DNA from: Knoellia sinensis KCTC 19936
GTDB lineage: Bacteria; Actinomycetota; Actinomycetes; Actinomycetales; Dermatophilaceae
Direction of reading: 5' to 3'
DNA length: 64,000 nucleotides
Assembly (NCBI RefSeq): GCF_000768705.1
Contig: NZ_AVPJ01000001.1
Span: 496,001-560,000, forward strand
The notes beneath the pieces were generated by a model that had not been told where the DNA came from, did not search any database, and worked only from the letters and a program-made list of their open reading frames with translations. Below, piece after piece: positions 18,200 through 29,196 of the stretch. The first letter of the stretch is position 1; the number at the start of each line of letters is the position of its first letter. Both the position numbers and the translations under genes were made by a program.

Positions 18200-18467
18200 G
18201 AAGGATCCTTCCCCTCGTCAGTGGTCCCGAGCCCGTACGGGCGGGGCCGAAAGTGGGTGCCAGAGAACTGGCGGATTGATCCACGGGGCCTGCCGGTCAC
18301 GGCGCGTGGCAGAGCACGACCGGCCCATCGGTGGAGGATGCGTGGCGCGGTAGCCATCGGGGAGCAGAACGCTCATCCGGCATCAACTGCGACGCACATC
18401 CACAGTAACACTCCGACCTCGGTTTGCGCCGTGCGCGTGGGACCCTGCGCACGTCAGTTTTCCGGTG

Positions 18468-19400
18468 TCAGCCGGCTGTGGCGCTGACGCCGTGATCCGG
18501 TATGCCGGGGCGCAGGACCCGCCACCCGTTCCGTGCCGCCGCAGCCACCGCTTCTGCCGTCGCGGTCCTCGCCAGGACGAGTACGGACGGTCCGGCACCC
18601 GAGATCACGGCAGCGTGGCCGGCCGCCCGAAGTTCGTCGACGAGAGCCATGGATGCTGCGTAGGACGGACGACGCGGCTCTTGGTGGAGCCAGTCGCGCG
18701 TGCCGTCGAGAAGGAACTCCGGCGCATCCGTCAGGGCCTGGATGAGGAGCGCGGCCCGCGCCGAGTTGGCCGCCGCGTCGGCGAGTCGGACCTGTGCCGG
18801 GAGGACGGCGCGCGCGGTCGCCGTCGACAACTGCATGTCCGGCGTGAAGACCACGGGCACGACATCGGGGTGGGGTGAGAGCTTGAGCGTGGTGGTCCCG
18901 ATCTCCGGGTCATCGGACCAGGACAGGGTCACTCCCCCGTGGACACTCGCGGACGAATTGTCCGGGTGCCCCTCGAGCCGCGCCGCGAGGTCGTTCACCG
19001 TCCCCAGGTCGATGTCGCCGGGCTCCCGCCCGTCGCGCGCGGCCAACAGGGCATGAGCGAGGGCGACCCCCATGACGATGGCCGACGCCGACGACCCCAT
19101 CCCACGGCCGTGCGGCACGGCGTTGTCGCACTCGAGGCGCAACCCGTCGGGCGCGCTCTCACCGAGGTCCGCAAAGGCGTGCGCGAGGCTGCGGTGAACC
19201 AGGTGGGAGGGATCGGTGGGAACGGCGCCCGCACCCTCGCCCCTGACCGAGATCTCGAGACCCGGTGAATCCAGAACCGTTGCGCGGCAACGGTCCCACA
19301 CGCCGAGCGCGATCCCGATCGAGTCGAACCCGGGGCCGAGGTTGGCACTGCTCGCAGGCACCTGCATCGACACGCTGGCGCCCGGCAGCCACTCCCCCAC
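18468..19400 (-). CDS. thrB: Homoserine kinase
   Basis: GHMP kinase that phosphorylates homoserine with ATP on the way to threonine. The 310-residue protein carries VPASSANLGPGFDSIG at the N-terminus, the phosphate-binding loop VPHGRGMGSSASAIV near residue 95, EGHPDNSSASVHGG, and VISGAGPSVLVLA near the C-terminus. The GTG start lies two bases after the thrC stop codon. A 268-base space to rho holds no gene that I can see. Confidence 0.96.
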   Translation of the reverse strand: MGEWLPGASVSMQVPASSANLGPGFDSIGIALGVWDRCRATVLDSPGLEISVRGEGAGAVPTDPSHLVHRSLAHAFADLGESAPDGLRLECDNAVPHGRGMGSSASAIVMGVALAHALLAARDGREPGDIDLGTVNDLAARLEGHPDNSSASVHGGVTLSWSDDPEIGTTTLKLSPHPDVVPVVFTPDMQLSTATARAVLPAQVRLADAAANSARAALLIQALTDAPEFLLDGTRDWLHQEPRRPSYAASMALVDELRAAGHAAVISGAGPSVLVLARTATAEAVAAAARNGWRVLRPGIPDHGVSATAG

Positions 19401-19402
19401 GA

Positions 19403-20491
19403 TCAGCCTTCGAAGCCGAGAACCTCGGCGACCGCTCGGGCCTCCGCGCTCACCTTGACCGGTTCAATGTCGGAGCCGTCCGCAGTGCGCAGGGCCCATT
19501 GCGGGTCCTTGAGGCCATGACCCGTGACGGTGCAGACGATGGTCGCGTCGGGTGGCACCTCGCCGCGGTCGCTGGCCTGCATCAGGCCGGCGATGCTGGC
19601 GGCCGATCCCGGCTCGACGAAGATGCCCTCGGTCGAGGACAGGAGCCGGTGGGCAGCGAGGATCTGCTCGTCGGTCACGGACTCGATGCGGCCCCCGGAC
19701 TGGTCCCGGGCCTCCTCGGCCTGACGCCACGACGCGGGATTGCCGATGCGGATGGCGGTGGCGATGGTCTCGGGCTGGTCGACGGGGTGACCGAGGACGA
19801 TCGGTGCAGCCCCGGCAGCCTGGAAGCCCCACATCTGCGGCGTGCGCGTCGCGACCGCGGGCAAACCATTGAACTCCGAGGCGTACTCGGTGTAGCCGCG
19901 CCAGTAGGCGGTGATGTTGCCGGCGTTCCCGACCGGGAGGACGTGGATGTCCGGAGCATCACCAAGTGCGTCGACGATCTCGAAGGCGGCTGTCTTCTGG
20001 CCTTCGATGCGCGCGGGGTTCACCGAGTTCACCAATTCGACGGGGTGCACCTCGGCCAGTTTGCGAGCCACGGTGAGACAGTCGTCGAAGTTGCCGTCGA
20101 CCTGGATCAGGGTCGCTCCGTGGGCGATCGCCTGGCTCAGCTTGCCCATGGCGATCTTGCCCTCGGGGACGAGGACGGCACACGTCATGCCAGCCTTGGT
20201 GGCGTAGGCCGCGGCCGAGGCACTGGTGTTGCCGGTGCTCGCGCAGATGACCGCCTTGGCGCCACGCCCCTTGGCGTGGGAGATCGCGGTCGTCATCCCG
20301 CGGTCCTTGAACGATCCGGTCGGGTTGAGGCCTTCGTACTTGACCAGGACATTGGCCCCCACGAGCTCGGACAGGTGGTCCGCCTGGATGAGGGGCGTCC
20401 CACCCTCGTGCAGCGTCACGACCGGGGAGTCGGCAAGCATCGGCAGACGGTCCGCATATTCACGGATCACTCCGCGCCACTGGTGTGCCAC
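19403..20491 (-). CDS. thrC: Threonine synthase
   Basis: PLP enzyme converting O-phosphohomoserine to threonine. The 362-residue form belongs to the shorter actinobacterial class. The PLP lysine is in [11 protein letters not shown] near residue 60, with [15 protein letters not shown] and [17 protein letters not shown] as phosphate and substrate elements. The chosen GTG start ([12 protein letters not shown]) has AAGGAGCCTGAC directly before it and is one base after the hom stop. The longer open frame overlaps hom. Confidence 0.97.
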   Translation of the reverse strand: MAHQWRGVIREYADRLPMLADSPVVTLHEGGTPLIQADHLSELVGANVLVKYEGLNPTGSFKDRGMTTAISHAKGRGAKAVICASTGNTSASAAAYATKAGMTCAVLVPEGKIAMGKLSQAIAHGATLIQVDGNFDDCLTVARKLAEVHPVELVNSVNPARIEGQKTAAFEIVDALGDAPDIHVLPVGNAGNITAYWRGYTEYASEFNGLPAVATRTPQMWGFQAAGAAPIVLGHPVDQPETIATAIRIGNPASWRQAEEARDQSGGRIESVTDEQILAAHRLLSSTEGIFVEPGSAASIAGLMQASDRGEVPPDATIVCTVTGHGLKDPQWALRTADGSDIEPVKVSAEARAVAEVLGFEG

Positions 20492-20492
20492 G

Positions 20493-21863
20493 TCAGGCTC
20501 CTTCCACACGCATCCACGAGACGACTTCGTCGACCGTGTCGAGACCGGACAGCGCCTGGACGGTGGCCGCGAGCGCGGCGTCCGACGCGAGGTGGGTGAC
20601 GATGACGAGCGAGGCGCGGGAGTCGTCGCCGTCGCCGAGGACCCGCTGCCGGACCGTCTCGATCGACACCTGGTGCTCGGCGAACGCCGACGCCACCTGG
20701 GCGAGCACGCCCGGGCGGTCTGCCACCGCAAGGCTGATGTGATAGCGGGTCATCGCGCGTCCCATGTCGACGACGGGGAGGTCGGCATAGGCGGACTCGC
20801 TGGGGCCGTGACCGCCGGCGAGTCGGTGCCGCGCCACGGCGACGACGTCACCCAGGACGGCCGAGGACGTCGGGTCGCCGCCCGCACCCTTGCCATAGAA
20901 CATGAGCTCGCCAGCCGCCGTGGCCTCGACGAAGACGGCGTTGTAGGCATCACGGACCGATGCCAACGGGTGGCTGCGCGGCACCATCGCGGGATGCACG
21001 CGAACGCTCACGCCACTCGGGGTTCCGGCCTCGTCGCGGACGACCTCGCAGATGGCGAGCAGTTTGACGACGGCGTCCATCTCGCGCGCGGCCTGGACGT
21101 CGGCAGCCGTGACCTCGGTGATGCCCTCGCGGTGGACGTCGGCGCTGGACACTCGGGTGTGGAAGGCCAACGACGCGAGGATCGCCGCCTTGGCGGCCGC
21201 GTCGAAGCCCTCGACGTCAGCCGTCGGGTCGGCCTCGGCATAGCCGAGTGCCTGCGCCTGCTCCACGGTCTCCGCGAACCCGGCCCCGGTCGAGTCCATC
21301 TTGTCGAGGACGAAGTTGGTGGTGCCGTTGACGATGCCGAGCACGCGCTGGACGTCATCGCCGACGAGGGACTCACGCATCGGACGGACGATGGGGATGG
21401 CACCGGCGACCGCGGCCTCGTAGTAGAGGTCGACGTCGCGATCGGCAGCCGCGGCATACAGAGTCGGCCCGTCCTCGGCGAGCAACGCCTTGTTGGCCGT
21501 CACGACCGAGGCCCCGTGCTCGATCGCGGTGAGGATGAGTTCCCGGGCCGGGTCGATGCCACCCACGACCTCGATGACGATGTCTGCACTGCGCACCAGC
21601 GTGTCGGCATCGGCCGTGAAGAGCGCCGGGTCCACCGGGACGTCCGGGCGGGGACGCTCGGGGCGGCGCACCGCGATGCCGATGAGGTCGAGGCGTGCCC
21701 CGACGCGGGCCGCGAGGTCGTCGGCGTTCTCCACGAGCATCGTGGCGACGGAGGAGCCCACGACGCCGCAGCCGAGCATGGCGACCTTGAGCGCGGGCTG
21801 GTCAGTGGTGCTGGAGGCCATCTCGGCGGTCTCCTCCTCAGGCTTCACGGAGCTCGACATCAC
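20493..21863 (-). CDS. hom: Homoserine dehydrogenase
   Basis: Reduces aspartate semialdehyde to homoserine, the branch point to threonine and methionine. The 456-residue protein has the nucleotide-binding [14 protein letters not shown] near residue 30, [22 protein letters not shown], the [19 protein letters not shown] family signature, and a C-terminal ACT domain ([20 protein letters not shown]) that usually mediates threonine feedback. It starts with a GTG overlapping the lysA stop codon, so translation is coupled. Confidence 0.97.
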   Translation of the reverse strand: MMSSSVKPEEETAEMASSTTDQPALKVAMLGCGVVGSSVATMLVENADDLAARVGARLDLIGIAVRRPERPRPDVPVDPALFTADADTLVRSADIVIEVVGGIDPARELILTAIEHGASVVTANKALLAEDGPTLYAAAADRDVDLYYEAAVAGAIPIVRPMRESLVGDDVQRVLGIVNGTTNFVLDKMDSTGAGFAETVEQAQALGYAEADPTADVEGFDAAAKAAILASLAFHTRVSSADVHREGITEVTAADVQAAREMDAVVKLLAICEVVRDEAGTPSGVSVRVHPAMVPRSHPLASVRDAYNAVFVEATAAGELMFYGKGAGGDPTSSAVLGDVVAVARHRLAGGHGPSESAYADLPVVDMGRAMTRYHISLAVADRPGVLAQVASAFAEHQVSIETVRQRVLGDGDDSRASLVIVTHLASDAALAATVQALSGLDTVDEVVSWMRVEGA

Positions 21864-23299
21864 GACACCCCGACGTCGAGAGCGAGCAGGTCGTCGATGG
21901 TCTCACGGCGCACGATGACCCGTGCCTTGCCGTCTCGGACCGCGAGCACGGGCGGTCGGGGCGTGTGGTTGTACTGGCTCGACAGGGCTCGGCAGTAGGC
22001 GCCCGTGCCGGGCACGGCGATGAGGTCGCCGGGTGCGGTGTCCGCGGGCAGCCACTCGTCCTGGACGACGATGTCGCCGCTCTCGCAATGCTTCCCGACC
22101 ACGCGCGCCAGCATCGGCGCGGCCTCGGAATCGCGGTTGGCCAGGGTGCACGAGTAGTCGGCTTCGTAGAGCGCCGGGCGCACGTTGTCGCTCATTCCGC
22201 CATCGACCGAGACATAGGCACGCGAATGGTTGTCACCGAGGGCGACCTGCTTGACCGTGCCCACTTCGTAGAGGGTGAACGTCGACGGCCCGACGATGGC
22301 GCGGCCCGGCTCGATGGACACCCGTGGGACCTCCGCGAGGTCCCCGTCACCGATCGCCTTGAACTCTCGTCCGACGATGTCGGCGAGCTGCTCGCCGAGG
22401 AGCGCAGGCGACAGCGGCGTGTGCTGGGACGTGTAGGCCATGCCGAAGCCGCCGCCGAGGTCGATCTCGGGGCTGTGGTGGCCGAGCTCGTTCGCGATCT
22501 GCGCGTGCAGCCCGACAAGGCGCCGTGCGCTCATCTCGAAGCCGCCGGTGTCGAAGATCTGGCTGCCGATGTGCGAGTGCAGACCACGAAGGTCGAGGCT
22601 GTCCCGTGCGAGGACCGCCTTGGCCGCCTCGAGGGCCTGCCCGCCAGAGAGGCTGAAACCGAACTTCTGGTCCTCGTGGCCCGTGGCGATGAACTCGTGG
22701 GTGTGCGCCTCGACGCCGACGGTGACCCGGATCATCACCGGCGCCACGACCCCCAGGTCGGCCGCAATCTCGGCGACCCGGTCGATCTCGACGAACGAGT
22801 CGAGGACGATCCGGCCGACGCCATAGTCGAGGGCAGCGCGGATCTCGTCGAGCGACTTGTTGTTGCCGTGGAAGCCGATCCGCTCCGCCGGGAAACCCGC
22901 GCGGCGAGCCACCGCGAGCTCGCCACCGCTGCAGACGTCGAGCGAAAGTCCTTCTTCGGCAACCCATTTCGCGACTGCCGTGCATAGGAAGGCCTTGCCG
23001 GCGTAGTAGACGTCGGCTCCGCCGCACACCGTGTCGAACGCCCCTGCGAAGTCGTCGCGGAAGGCACGCGCACGGGCACGGAAGTCGTCCTCGTCGACGA
23101 CGTAGGCCGCCGTCCCGAACTCGCGGGCGATGGTCACCACGTCGAGACCGGCGACCTGCAGGCGGCCCTGGTCGTCACGGCATACGGAATTCGGCCAGAG
23201 CTGCGGAAGCAGCGCCATGACGTCATCGGGATAGGGCAGATAGAGCGGAGGTCCGCCGTAGCCCTCGGCATGCAGGGCACCGGCCTCGTGGGAACGCAT
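21860..23299 (-). CDS. lysA: Diaminopimelate decarboxylase
   Basis: Makes lysine from meso-diaminopimelate. The 479-residue protein has the actinobacterial N-terminal extension of about 60 residues, the PLP lysine in VYYAGKAFLC, HGNNKSLDEI, GLHSHIGSQIFD, IDLGGGFGMAY, SIEPGRAIVG and the active-site Cys in KHCESGD. It lies 11 bases after argS in the standard argS-lysA-hom-thrC-thrB order. Because diaminopimelate is also a wall component, this gene sits at the fork of wall and lysine synthesis. Confidence 0.97.
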   Translation of the reverse strand: MRSHEAGALHAEGYGGPPLYLPYPDDVMALLPQLWPNSVCRDDQGRLQVAGLDVVTIAREFGTAAYVVDEDDFRARARAFRDDFAGAFDTVCGGADVYYAGKAFLCTAVAKWVAEEGLSLDVCSGGELAVARRAGFPAERIGFHGNNKSLDEIRAALDYGVGRIVLDSFVEIDRVAEIAADLGVVAPVMIRVTVGVEAHTHEFIATGHEDQKFGFSLSGGQALEAAKAVLARDSLDLRGLHSHIGSQIFDTGGFEMSARRLVGLHAQIANELGHHSPEIDLGGGFGMAYTSQHTPLSPALLGEQLADIVGREFKAIGDGDLAEVPRVSIEPGRAIVGPSTFTLYEVGTVKQVALGDNHSRAYVSVDGGMSDNVRPALYEADYSCTLANRDSEAAPMLARVVGKHCESGDIVVQDEWLPADTAPGDLIAVPGTGAYCRALSSQYNHTPRPPVLAVRDGKARVIVRRETIDDLLALDVGVS

Positions 23300-23310
23300 C
23301 GGTCAGGTCC

Positions 23311-24957
23311 TCACATGCGCTCGGGCGCGCTGACGCCGAGCAGGTCGAGTCCGTTGGCGAGCACCTGGCGGGTGGCGTCGTTGAGCCACAGCCGGGTGCG
23401 GTGCAGGTCGGTGATCTCCTCCTCGACGTTCATCGGCCGCACGCGGCAGGTGTCGTACCACTTGTGGTAGCGACCCGCGAGGTCCTCGAGGTAGCGGGCG
23501 ACGCGGTGCGGCTCCCGCAGGTGCGCGGCCTGGGCGACCACCCGTGGGAAATCTCCGAGCGTTGCCAGCAGGGTGGCCTCGGTCGGGTCGGCGAGCAGGG
23601 AGGGGTCGAAGCCTTCCGAGCGCACGACCCCGTCCTCGGCCGCCAGGCGCGACACATTGGCCGTCCGGGCATGGGCGTATTGGACGTAGAAGACCGGGTT
23701 GTCGTTGCTCTGCTTGCGCAGGTCCTCACCGTCGAGGCTCAGCGGGCTGTCGGCGGGATAGCGAGCCAGTGAATAGCGCACCGCGTCGGAGCCGATCCAG
23801 TCGAGCAGGTCGTTGAGCTCGATGATGTTGCCGGCGCGCTTGGAGAGCTTGGCGCCGTTGAGGTTCACGAGCTGTCCGATGCGCACGTCGATGTTGACGT
23901 CGGCGTCGTCACCGGCCGCCGACGAGATCGCCTTGAGTCGCCCGATGTAGCCGTGGTGGTCGGCACCGAGGAGATAGATCTTCTCGGTGAAGCCGCGGTC
24001 CTTCTTGCTCAGGTAGTAGGCAGCGTCGGCGGCGAAGTAGGTCGGCTCGCCGTTGGCGCGGATGAGCACGCGGTCCTTGTCGTCTGTGAAGTCGGTCGTG
24101 CGCAGCCACACCGCGCCGCCCTCGTCATAGACGTGGCCCTGCTCGCGCAACCGCTCGACGGCCTGCTCCACGGCACCACCGTCGTGGAGCTCCGCCTCGG
24201 AGAACCAGACGTCGAAGAAGACCCCGAAGCGCTCGAGCGTCTGCTTGATCTCGGCGAGCTGCGCTTGGTAGGCGAGCGGGCGCGCCACCGCGATGGCCTC
24301 GTCCTCGGGCAGGTCGAGGACGTCGGGGCGCTGCTCGACGACCGTCTTGGCGAGGTCGCCGATGTAGGCACCGGGGTAGCCGCCCTCGGGCGTCGGCTCC
24401 CCCTTGGCCGCGGCGAGGACGCTCTGCGCGAACTTGTCCATCTGCGCACCGGCGTCGTTGATGTAGTACTCCGCCGTGACGTCCGCGCCCGACGCCGTGA
24501 GGAGGCGCCGCATCGAGTCGCCCAGCGCGGCCCAGCGCGTGTGACCGATGTGCAGCGGGCCCGTGGGGTTGGCCGAGATGAACTCGAGATTGATCGTGTG
24601 GCCGGCTTCCGCGTCGTTCTTCCCGTATGCCGTCCCGCTCTCGACGATGCTCCGCGCGAGTTCGCCCGCGCTCGCCGCGTCGAGGGTGATGTTGAGGAAG
24701 CCGGGACCGGCGATGTCGACCTTCGCGATGCCCGCGATCTCGCCCAAGCGGGAGGCGAGGGCGGTCGCCAGGTCACGCGGCGGCATACCGGCCGGCTTGG
24801 CCAGTTGGAGGGCGATGTTCGTGGACCAGTCACCGTGGTCGCGGTTCTTGGGTCGCTCCACCCGGACCTCGGCAGGCACCTCAGCGGTGAAGTCACCGGC
24901 AGCAGTGGCATCCAGCAGGGCAGCCCGGATCGCGGACGAGAGTTCTTCGGGAGTCAC
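23311..24957 (-). CDS. argS: Arginine-tRNA ligase
   Basis: Class I aminoacyl-tRNA synthetase charging tRNA-Arg. The 548-residue enzyme has the N-terminal additional domain, the HIGH motif in PLHIGHTRWAALGDS near residue 123, DDLDVRIGQLVNLNGAKLSKRAGN holding the KMSKS counterpart (written here by its core AKLSKRAGN), and a DALR anticodon-binding end, YVQYAHARTANVSRL to the C-terminal ERM. It is first in the run towards rho; a lone receiver-domain gene lies nine bases upstream on the same strand, and a tRNA-Arg gene lies just beyond that. Confidence 0.96.
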   Translation of the reverse strand: MTPEELSSAIRAALLDATAAGDFTAEVPAEVRVERPKNRDHGDWSTNIALQLAKPAGMPPRDLATALASRLGEIAGIAKVDIAGPGFLNITLDAASAGELARSIVESGTAYGKNDAEAGHTINLEFISANPTGPLHIGHTRWAALGDSMRRLLTASGADVTAEYYINDAGAQMDKFAQSVLAAAKGEPTPEGGYPGAYIGDLAKTVVEQRPDVLDLPEDEAIAVARPLAYQAQLAEIKQTLERFGVFFDVWFSEAELHDGGAVEQAVERLREQGHVYDEGGAVWLRTTDFTDDKDRVLIRANGEPTYFAADAAYYLSKKDRGFTEKIYLLGADHHGYIGRLKAISSAAGDDADVNIDVRIGQLVNLNGAKLSKRAGNIIELNDLLDWIGSDAVRYSLARYPADSPLSLDGEDLRKQSNDNPVFYVQYAHARTANVSRLAAEDGVVRSEGFDPSLLADPTEATLLATLGDFPRVVAQAAHLREPHRVARYLEDLAGRYHKWYDTCRVRPMNVEEEITDLHRTRLWLNDATRQVLANGLDLLGVSAPERM

Positions 24958-24966
24958 CCCGGGAGT

Positions 24967-25401
24967 CTATTGGCCGAGAGCAGGAGGCCGTCCGTCGGCC
25001 GCGAGGCGTGAGACGACATCGACGAGCTCGATGGGATCGAACGGCTTGGCGACGAAGGCGTCGAAGCCCGCGAGGGCCGCCTCGCTGCGGTCGTGGGCCG
25101 TGATCGACGCGGTGACGAGCACCGTGGGGACTTCGGCCAGACGAGGATGCCCGCGGATCGCCGCGATCGCCCACCACCCGTCCCGGCGAGGCGTGTGGGC
25201 ATCGAGAACGATGACGTCGGGCACGCGCGAGGCAGGGTTGATGAGCTGGCTGAGTGCCTCGTGGCCGTCGGCTGCCTGGACCACGTCGAAGCCCTCGAGC
25301 TCGAGGTTGATCCGGATGACTTCGCGGATCGACTCGATGTCGTCGCAGACGAGAACCAGAGGGCGCGGCGCGATGGCGACCGCTGCTTGCCCTGATTCCA
25401 T
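24967..25401 (-). CDS. Stand-alone response-regulator receiver domain
   Basis: A 144-residue CheY-like protein with no output domain. The acidic pair is VCDDIESIREV, the phospho-acceptor Asp is in DVIVLDAHTPRRDGWW, the Thr/Ser switch is VLVTASIT and the conserved Lys is in FVAKPFDPIEL. It must act through a partner protein. No histidine kinase is nearby. I chose the ATG (MESGQAAVAIAP); a GTG three codons upstream is an alternative. It lies nine bases ahead of argS and could be co-transcribed with it. Confidence 0.85.
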   Translation of the reverse strand: MESGQAAVAIAPRPLVLVCDDIESIREVIRINLELEGFDVVQAADGHEALSQLINPASRVPDVIVLDAHTPRRDGWWAIAAIRGHPRLAEVPTVLVTASITAHDRSEAALAGFDAFVAKPFDPIELVDVVSRLAADGRPPALGQ

Positions 25402-25476
25402 GGACCGCACTCTAGGCTGCTACCCTTCCGTGCCAGCCCAGAATGGCGCGGATTCCCTTGGACTCTGCGCCCAACG

Positions 25477-25551
25477 GCCCCCGTAGCTCAGGGGATAGAG
25501 CACCGCCCTCCGGAGGCGGGAGCGCAGGTTCGAATCCTGCCGGGGGCACCA
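25477..25551 (+). tRNA. tRNA-Arg, anticodon CCG
   Basis: The acceptor arms GCCCCCG and CGGGGGC pair over seven bases and A73 plus an encoded CCA follow. The D arm (GCTCAGGGGATAGAGC), the anticodon stem GCCCT/AGGC with loop CTCCGGA giving anticodon CCG, and the T arm GCAGGTTCGAATCCTGC all fold. It reads the CGG codon, common in high-GC genomes. It stands alone, and no integrase gene is near it. Confidence 0.97.
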
Positions 25552-25602
25552 ACGAACGAAGGCCTGAACAGCGCGGAGCGCCGTTCAGGCCTTCGTCGTT
25601 GG
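25549..25602 (+). terminator. tRNA-Arg terminator hairpin
   Basis: The left arm begins within the encoded CCA and pairs with 25583-25602 over 20 positions with a single bulged A. No U tract follows. Confidence 0.8.
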
Positions 25603-25609
25603 TGCCCAT

Positions 25610-25689
25610 GCCGACTTTGTGCCCGTTTGGGACAGGTCGCGACGACGCGGTACGCGTCGAGCCCTGTCCCAAACGGGCACAAAGTCGGC
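25610..25689. terminator. Long perfect palindrome between tRNA-Arg and CNNM gene
   Basis: Arms 25610-25636 and 25663-25689 are a perfect 27-base inverted repeat, with a smaller stem (CGACGCG/CGCGTCG) inside the loop. The right arm ends on the base before the stop codon of the leftward gene. The outer arm is related in sequence to the palindrome at 7047-7127. Confidence 0.85.
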
Positions 25690-26727
25690 CTAGCCGCGCT
25701 GGGACGAGTCGGTGACCTCGCCCACGAGTTCTTCGATCACGTCCTCGAGGAAGACGACGCCGATCACGTCCCCGTCGTCGCCCACGACTCGTGCCAGGTG
25801 GGAGCCGGTCCGCTGCATGGTGGCGAGCACGGACTCCACCTCGTCATGGGGACGCACATTGGCCATCCTGCGGATGCGCTTGGACGGCACCGGCTCGAGT
25901 CGCTCCTCCTCGTCGGCGAACAGGACGTCCTTGAGGTGCAGGTAGCCCGACAGCGTTCCGCCCGCGTCGACGACCGGGAACCGCGAGTAGCCGTGACGGG
26001 CGACGAGCCTCTCGATGTCGTCGGGGGTCGTGGCCGTGTCGACGGAGATGAGGCGATCGATCGGGACGCCGACATCGCGCGCGTCCTTGTCGCTGAACTC
26101 CAGGGCGGCTCCGAGCAGGCCGTACTGCTCCGGCTCGACGAGTCCTTCCCTGTGCGATTCGGAGACGATCTGGGCGACCTCCTCCGCCGTGAACGCGGAG
26201 GCGAGCTCGTCCTTGGGATCGACACCGAGCGCCCGCACGAGGACCTTGGACACCCAGTCCATCGCCGAGATGATCGGCTTGACGACCTGGGACACGACGA
26301 CCAGCGCGGGGACGAGGGCGATGGCAGATCGTTCGGGGGTGGCGATGGCGATGTTCTTGGGGATCATCTCGCCGATGACGACGTGGAGGAAGACCACGAT
26401 GAGGAGCGCCAGAACGAGGGCAAGGACGTCGGCGAGGGCCTCGGGCGCACCGAGGGCCTCGACCGGTCCGACGAGCGCGTGGTGCAGCGCAGCCTCCGAG
26501 ATCGCACCGAGTAGCACGGAGCAGACGGTGATGCCCAGCTGGGCGGTGGCGAGCAGGATCCCGGTGCGGGACAGGGCATGCAGCGCTGCCTGCGCCCTCT
26601 TGTTGCCTTCCCCTGCGAGGGGTTCGAGCTGGCTGCGGCGTGCCGACATCGCGGCGAACTCGGCCCCCACGAAGAACGCGTTGGCGAGGAGCAGCACGAT
26701 GGTGATGAGGATGGTGCCGAGGCTCAT
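25690..26727 (-). CDS. CNNM/CorC-family membrane protein with CBS pair
   Basis: A 345-residue protein. The first 170 residues form the CNNM (DUF21) domain with about four membrane segments (ILITIVLLLANAFFVGAEF, GILLATAQLGITVCSVLLG, VLALVLALLIVVFLHVVIGE, ALVPALVVVSQVVKPIISA). Two CBS domains follow (GVPIDRLISVDTATT to DVLF and NVRPHDEVESVLATM to EDVIEELVGEV). It lacks the C-terminal CorC/HlyC domain present in its partner. The family is associated with magnesium or cobalt efflux, so ion transport is likely but not proven. Its start overlaps the preceding stop codon (ATGA). Confidence 0.88.
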   Translation of the reverse strand: MSLGTILITIVLLLANAFFVGAEFAAMSARRSQLEPLAGEGNKRAQAALHALSRTGILLATAQLGITVCSVLLGAISEAALHHALVGPVEALGAPEALADVLALVLALLIVVFLHVVIGEMIPKNIAIATPERSAIALVPALVVVSQVVKPIISAMDWVSKVLVRALGVDPKDELASAFTAEEVAQIVSESHREGLVEPEQYGLLGAALEFSDKDARDVGVPIDRLISVDTATTPDDIERLVARHGYSRFPVVDAGGTLSGYLHLKDVLFADEEERLEPVPSKRIRRMANVRPHDEVESVLATMQRTGSHLARVVGDDGDVIGVVFLEDVIEELVGEVTDSSQRG

Positions 26728-28076
26728 GCCGGCGCCCCTTCCTCGGAGGCGCTGCCGGGCTCGGGGCGCGGGCCACTCTCGCTGGGGAGCGGCGTGAAGC
26801 GCAGTCGGTCGACCCGCCGGGCCTCCATGTCGATCACGGCAATGCGCCATCCCGGGAGCTCGACGACGTCGCCCACGGCGGGCACCCGCCCGAGCTCGGC
26901 CATGACGAAGCCGGCGACGGTCTCGTAGGCCGGCCCCTCCGGGATCTCGATACCGGTGCGTCTGAGCACCTCGTCGGGTCGCCAGAGTCCCGGCACCGTC
27001 CACGACCCGTCCGACATCTTGCGGCCGGTCGTCTGGCTCCGGTCGTGCTCGTCGGACACCTCGCCGACGATCTCCTCGACGAGGTCCTCCAGGGTCACGA
27101 CACCGGAGGTCCCGCCGTACTCGTCCACGACGATCGCGAACTGCTGTCCGCTGTCACGCAGGTGAATGAGGAGGGGGTCCAGCCGGATCGTCTCGGGAAC
27201 CACCAGCGGCGGCGTCATGAGGGCCGAGACCGGAACGTCATCGCGACGTTCGTGGGGCACTGCGATCGCCTTCTTGACGTGGACCACGCCGTCGACGTCG
27301 TCCCAGTCGTCATCGATGACGGGGAACCGCGAGTGGCCGGTCTGGCGCGCGAGCTCGACGCAGTCCCGTGCCGATGCCGAGCGGTCGATGGCCGTGGCCC
27401 GCGAGCGCGGGGTCATGACGTCGGCAGCCGTCTGCACACCAAAGCCGAGCGAGGCCGTCACGAGCCGAGCGGTCCCGAGGTCGAGCGTGCCCGCCTCGGC
27501 GGACGTGCGCACCAGGGACGCGAGCTCGGCGGGGCTGCGCGCGGCCGAGAGCTCCTCCTGGGGCTCGACACCCATGGCACGCAGGGCCGAGTTCGCGGCC
27601 CCGTTGAGCACCGCGATCATGGGCTTGAACGCGAGCGCGAACCAGCGCACCGGTGCGGCCACCCACTTTGCGGTCGCCAGCGGGGTGGAGATCGCGAGGG
27701 TCTTGGGCACCATCTCGCCGACGATCATCGAGAACACCGTGGCGATCACCATGGCGAGCACGCCGGCAATGCGGGAGGCGGCGGACTCCCCCAGCCCCAT
27801 GGATTCGAGCGGACCGCGGAGGAGGGCGCCGATCGACGGGTTGGCGAGGAAGCCCAGGACGAGGGTGGTCAGGGTGATGCCCACCTGCGAGGCGGAGAGC
27901 TGTGTCGAGAGTGCTCGCAGGGAGGTGAGGACGGAGCGAGCCCTGGTGTCGCCTCGCTCGACCGCCTTCTCCACCGTGGGTCGATCCAGGGCGACGAGGG
28001 CAAACTCGGCCGCAACGAACAGGGCGGTCCCCAGCGTCAGCACGATGCCGGCGAGGACGAGTAACCACTCGGTCAT
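26724..28076 (-). CDS. CNNM/CorC-family membrane protein with CBS pair and CorC domain
   Basis: A 450-residue protein: CNNM domain with membrane segments to about residue 175 (including QLSASQVGITLTTLVLGFLA and FSMIVGEMVPKTLAIS), two CBS domains (from about residue 215 to 345, including GHSRFPVIDDDWDDVDGVVH and FAIVVDEYGGTSGVVTLEDL), and a C-terminal CorC/HlyC domain (ETVAGFVMAELGRVPAVGDVVELPGWRIAVI). Tandem CNNM pairs like this are typical of actinobacteria and may form a heterodimer. Probable divalent cation transporter or its regulator. Confidence 0.9.
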   Translation of the reverse strand: MTEWLLVLAGIVLTLGTALFVAAEFALVALDRPTVEKAVERGDTRARSVLTSLRALSTQLSASQVGITLTTLVLGFLANPSIGALLRGPLESMGLGESAASRIAGVLAMVIATVFSMIVGEMVPKTLAISTPLATAKWVAAPVRWFALAFKPMIAVLNGAANSALRAMGVEPQEELSAARSPAELASLVRTSAEAGTLDLGTARLVTASLGFGVQTAADVMTPRSRATAIDRSASARDCVELARQTGHSRFPVIDDDWDDVDGVVHVKKAIAVPHERRDDVPVSALMTPPLVVPETIRLDPLLIHLRDSGQQFAIVVDEYGGTSGVVTLEDLVEEIVGEVSDEHDRSQTTGRKMSDGSWTVPGLWRPDEVLRRTGIEIPEGPAYETVAGFVMAELGRVPAVGDVVELPGWRIAVIDMEARRVDRLRFTPLPSESGPRPEPGSASEEGAPA

Positions 28077-28218
28077 AGTGGGTCCATCCTAGGGACGGTG
28101 ATGGCGATGTCCTCCTCCGGGCGGAGAGGTGTTCCATCGTGCGGTTGACCCTCCCGCCACGTGAGGCTGCAAGACTCACGGGCATGGCCATGAATCACGA
28201 CGCGGGGGGCGGGCCGAG

Positions 28219-29192
<974 letters not shown>

Positions 29193-29196
<4 letters not shown>

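Noticed and set aside
18200-18467. Leader peptide or attenuator upstream of rho
   Set aside because: The 268 bases show no convincing short frame with a ribosome site and no clean terminator/anti-terminator pair.
25477-25551. tRNA-Arg as an integration site for a genomic island
   Set aside because: No integrase, no direct repeat of the tRNA 3' end, and housekeeping-like genes on both sides.
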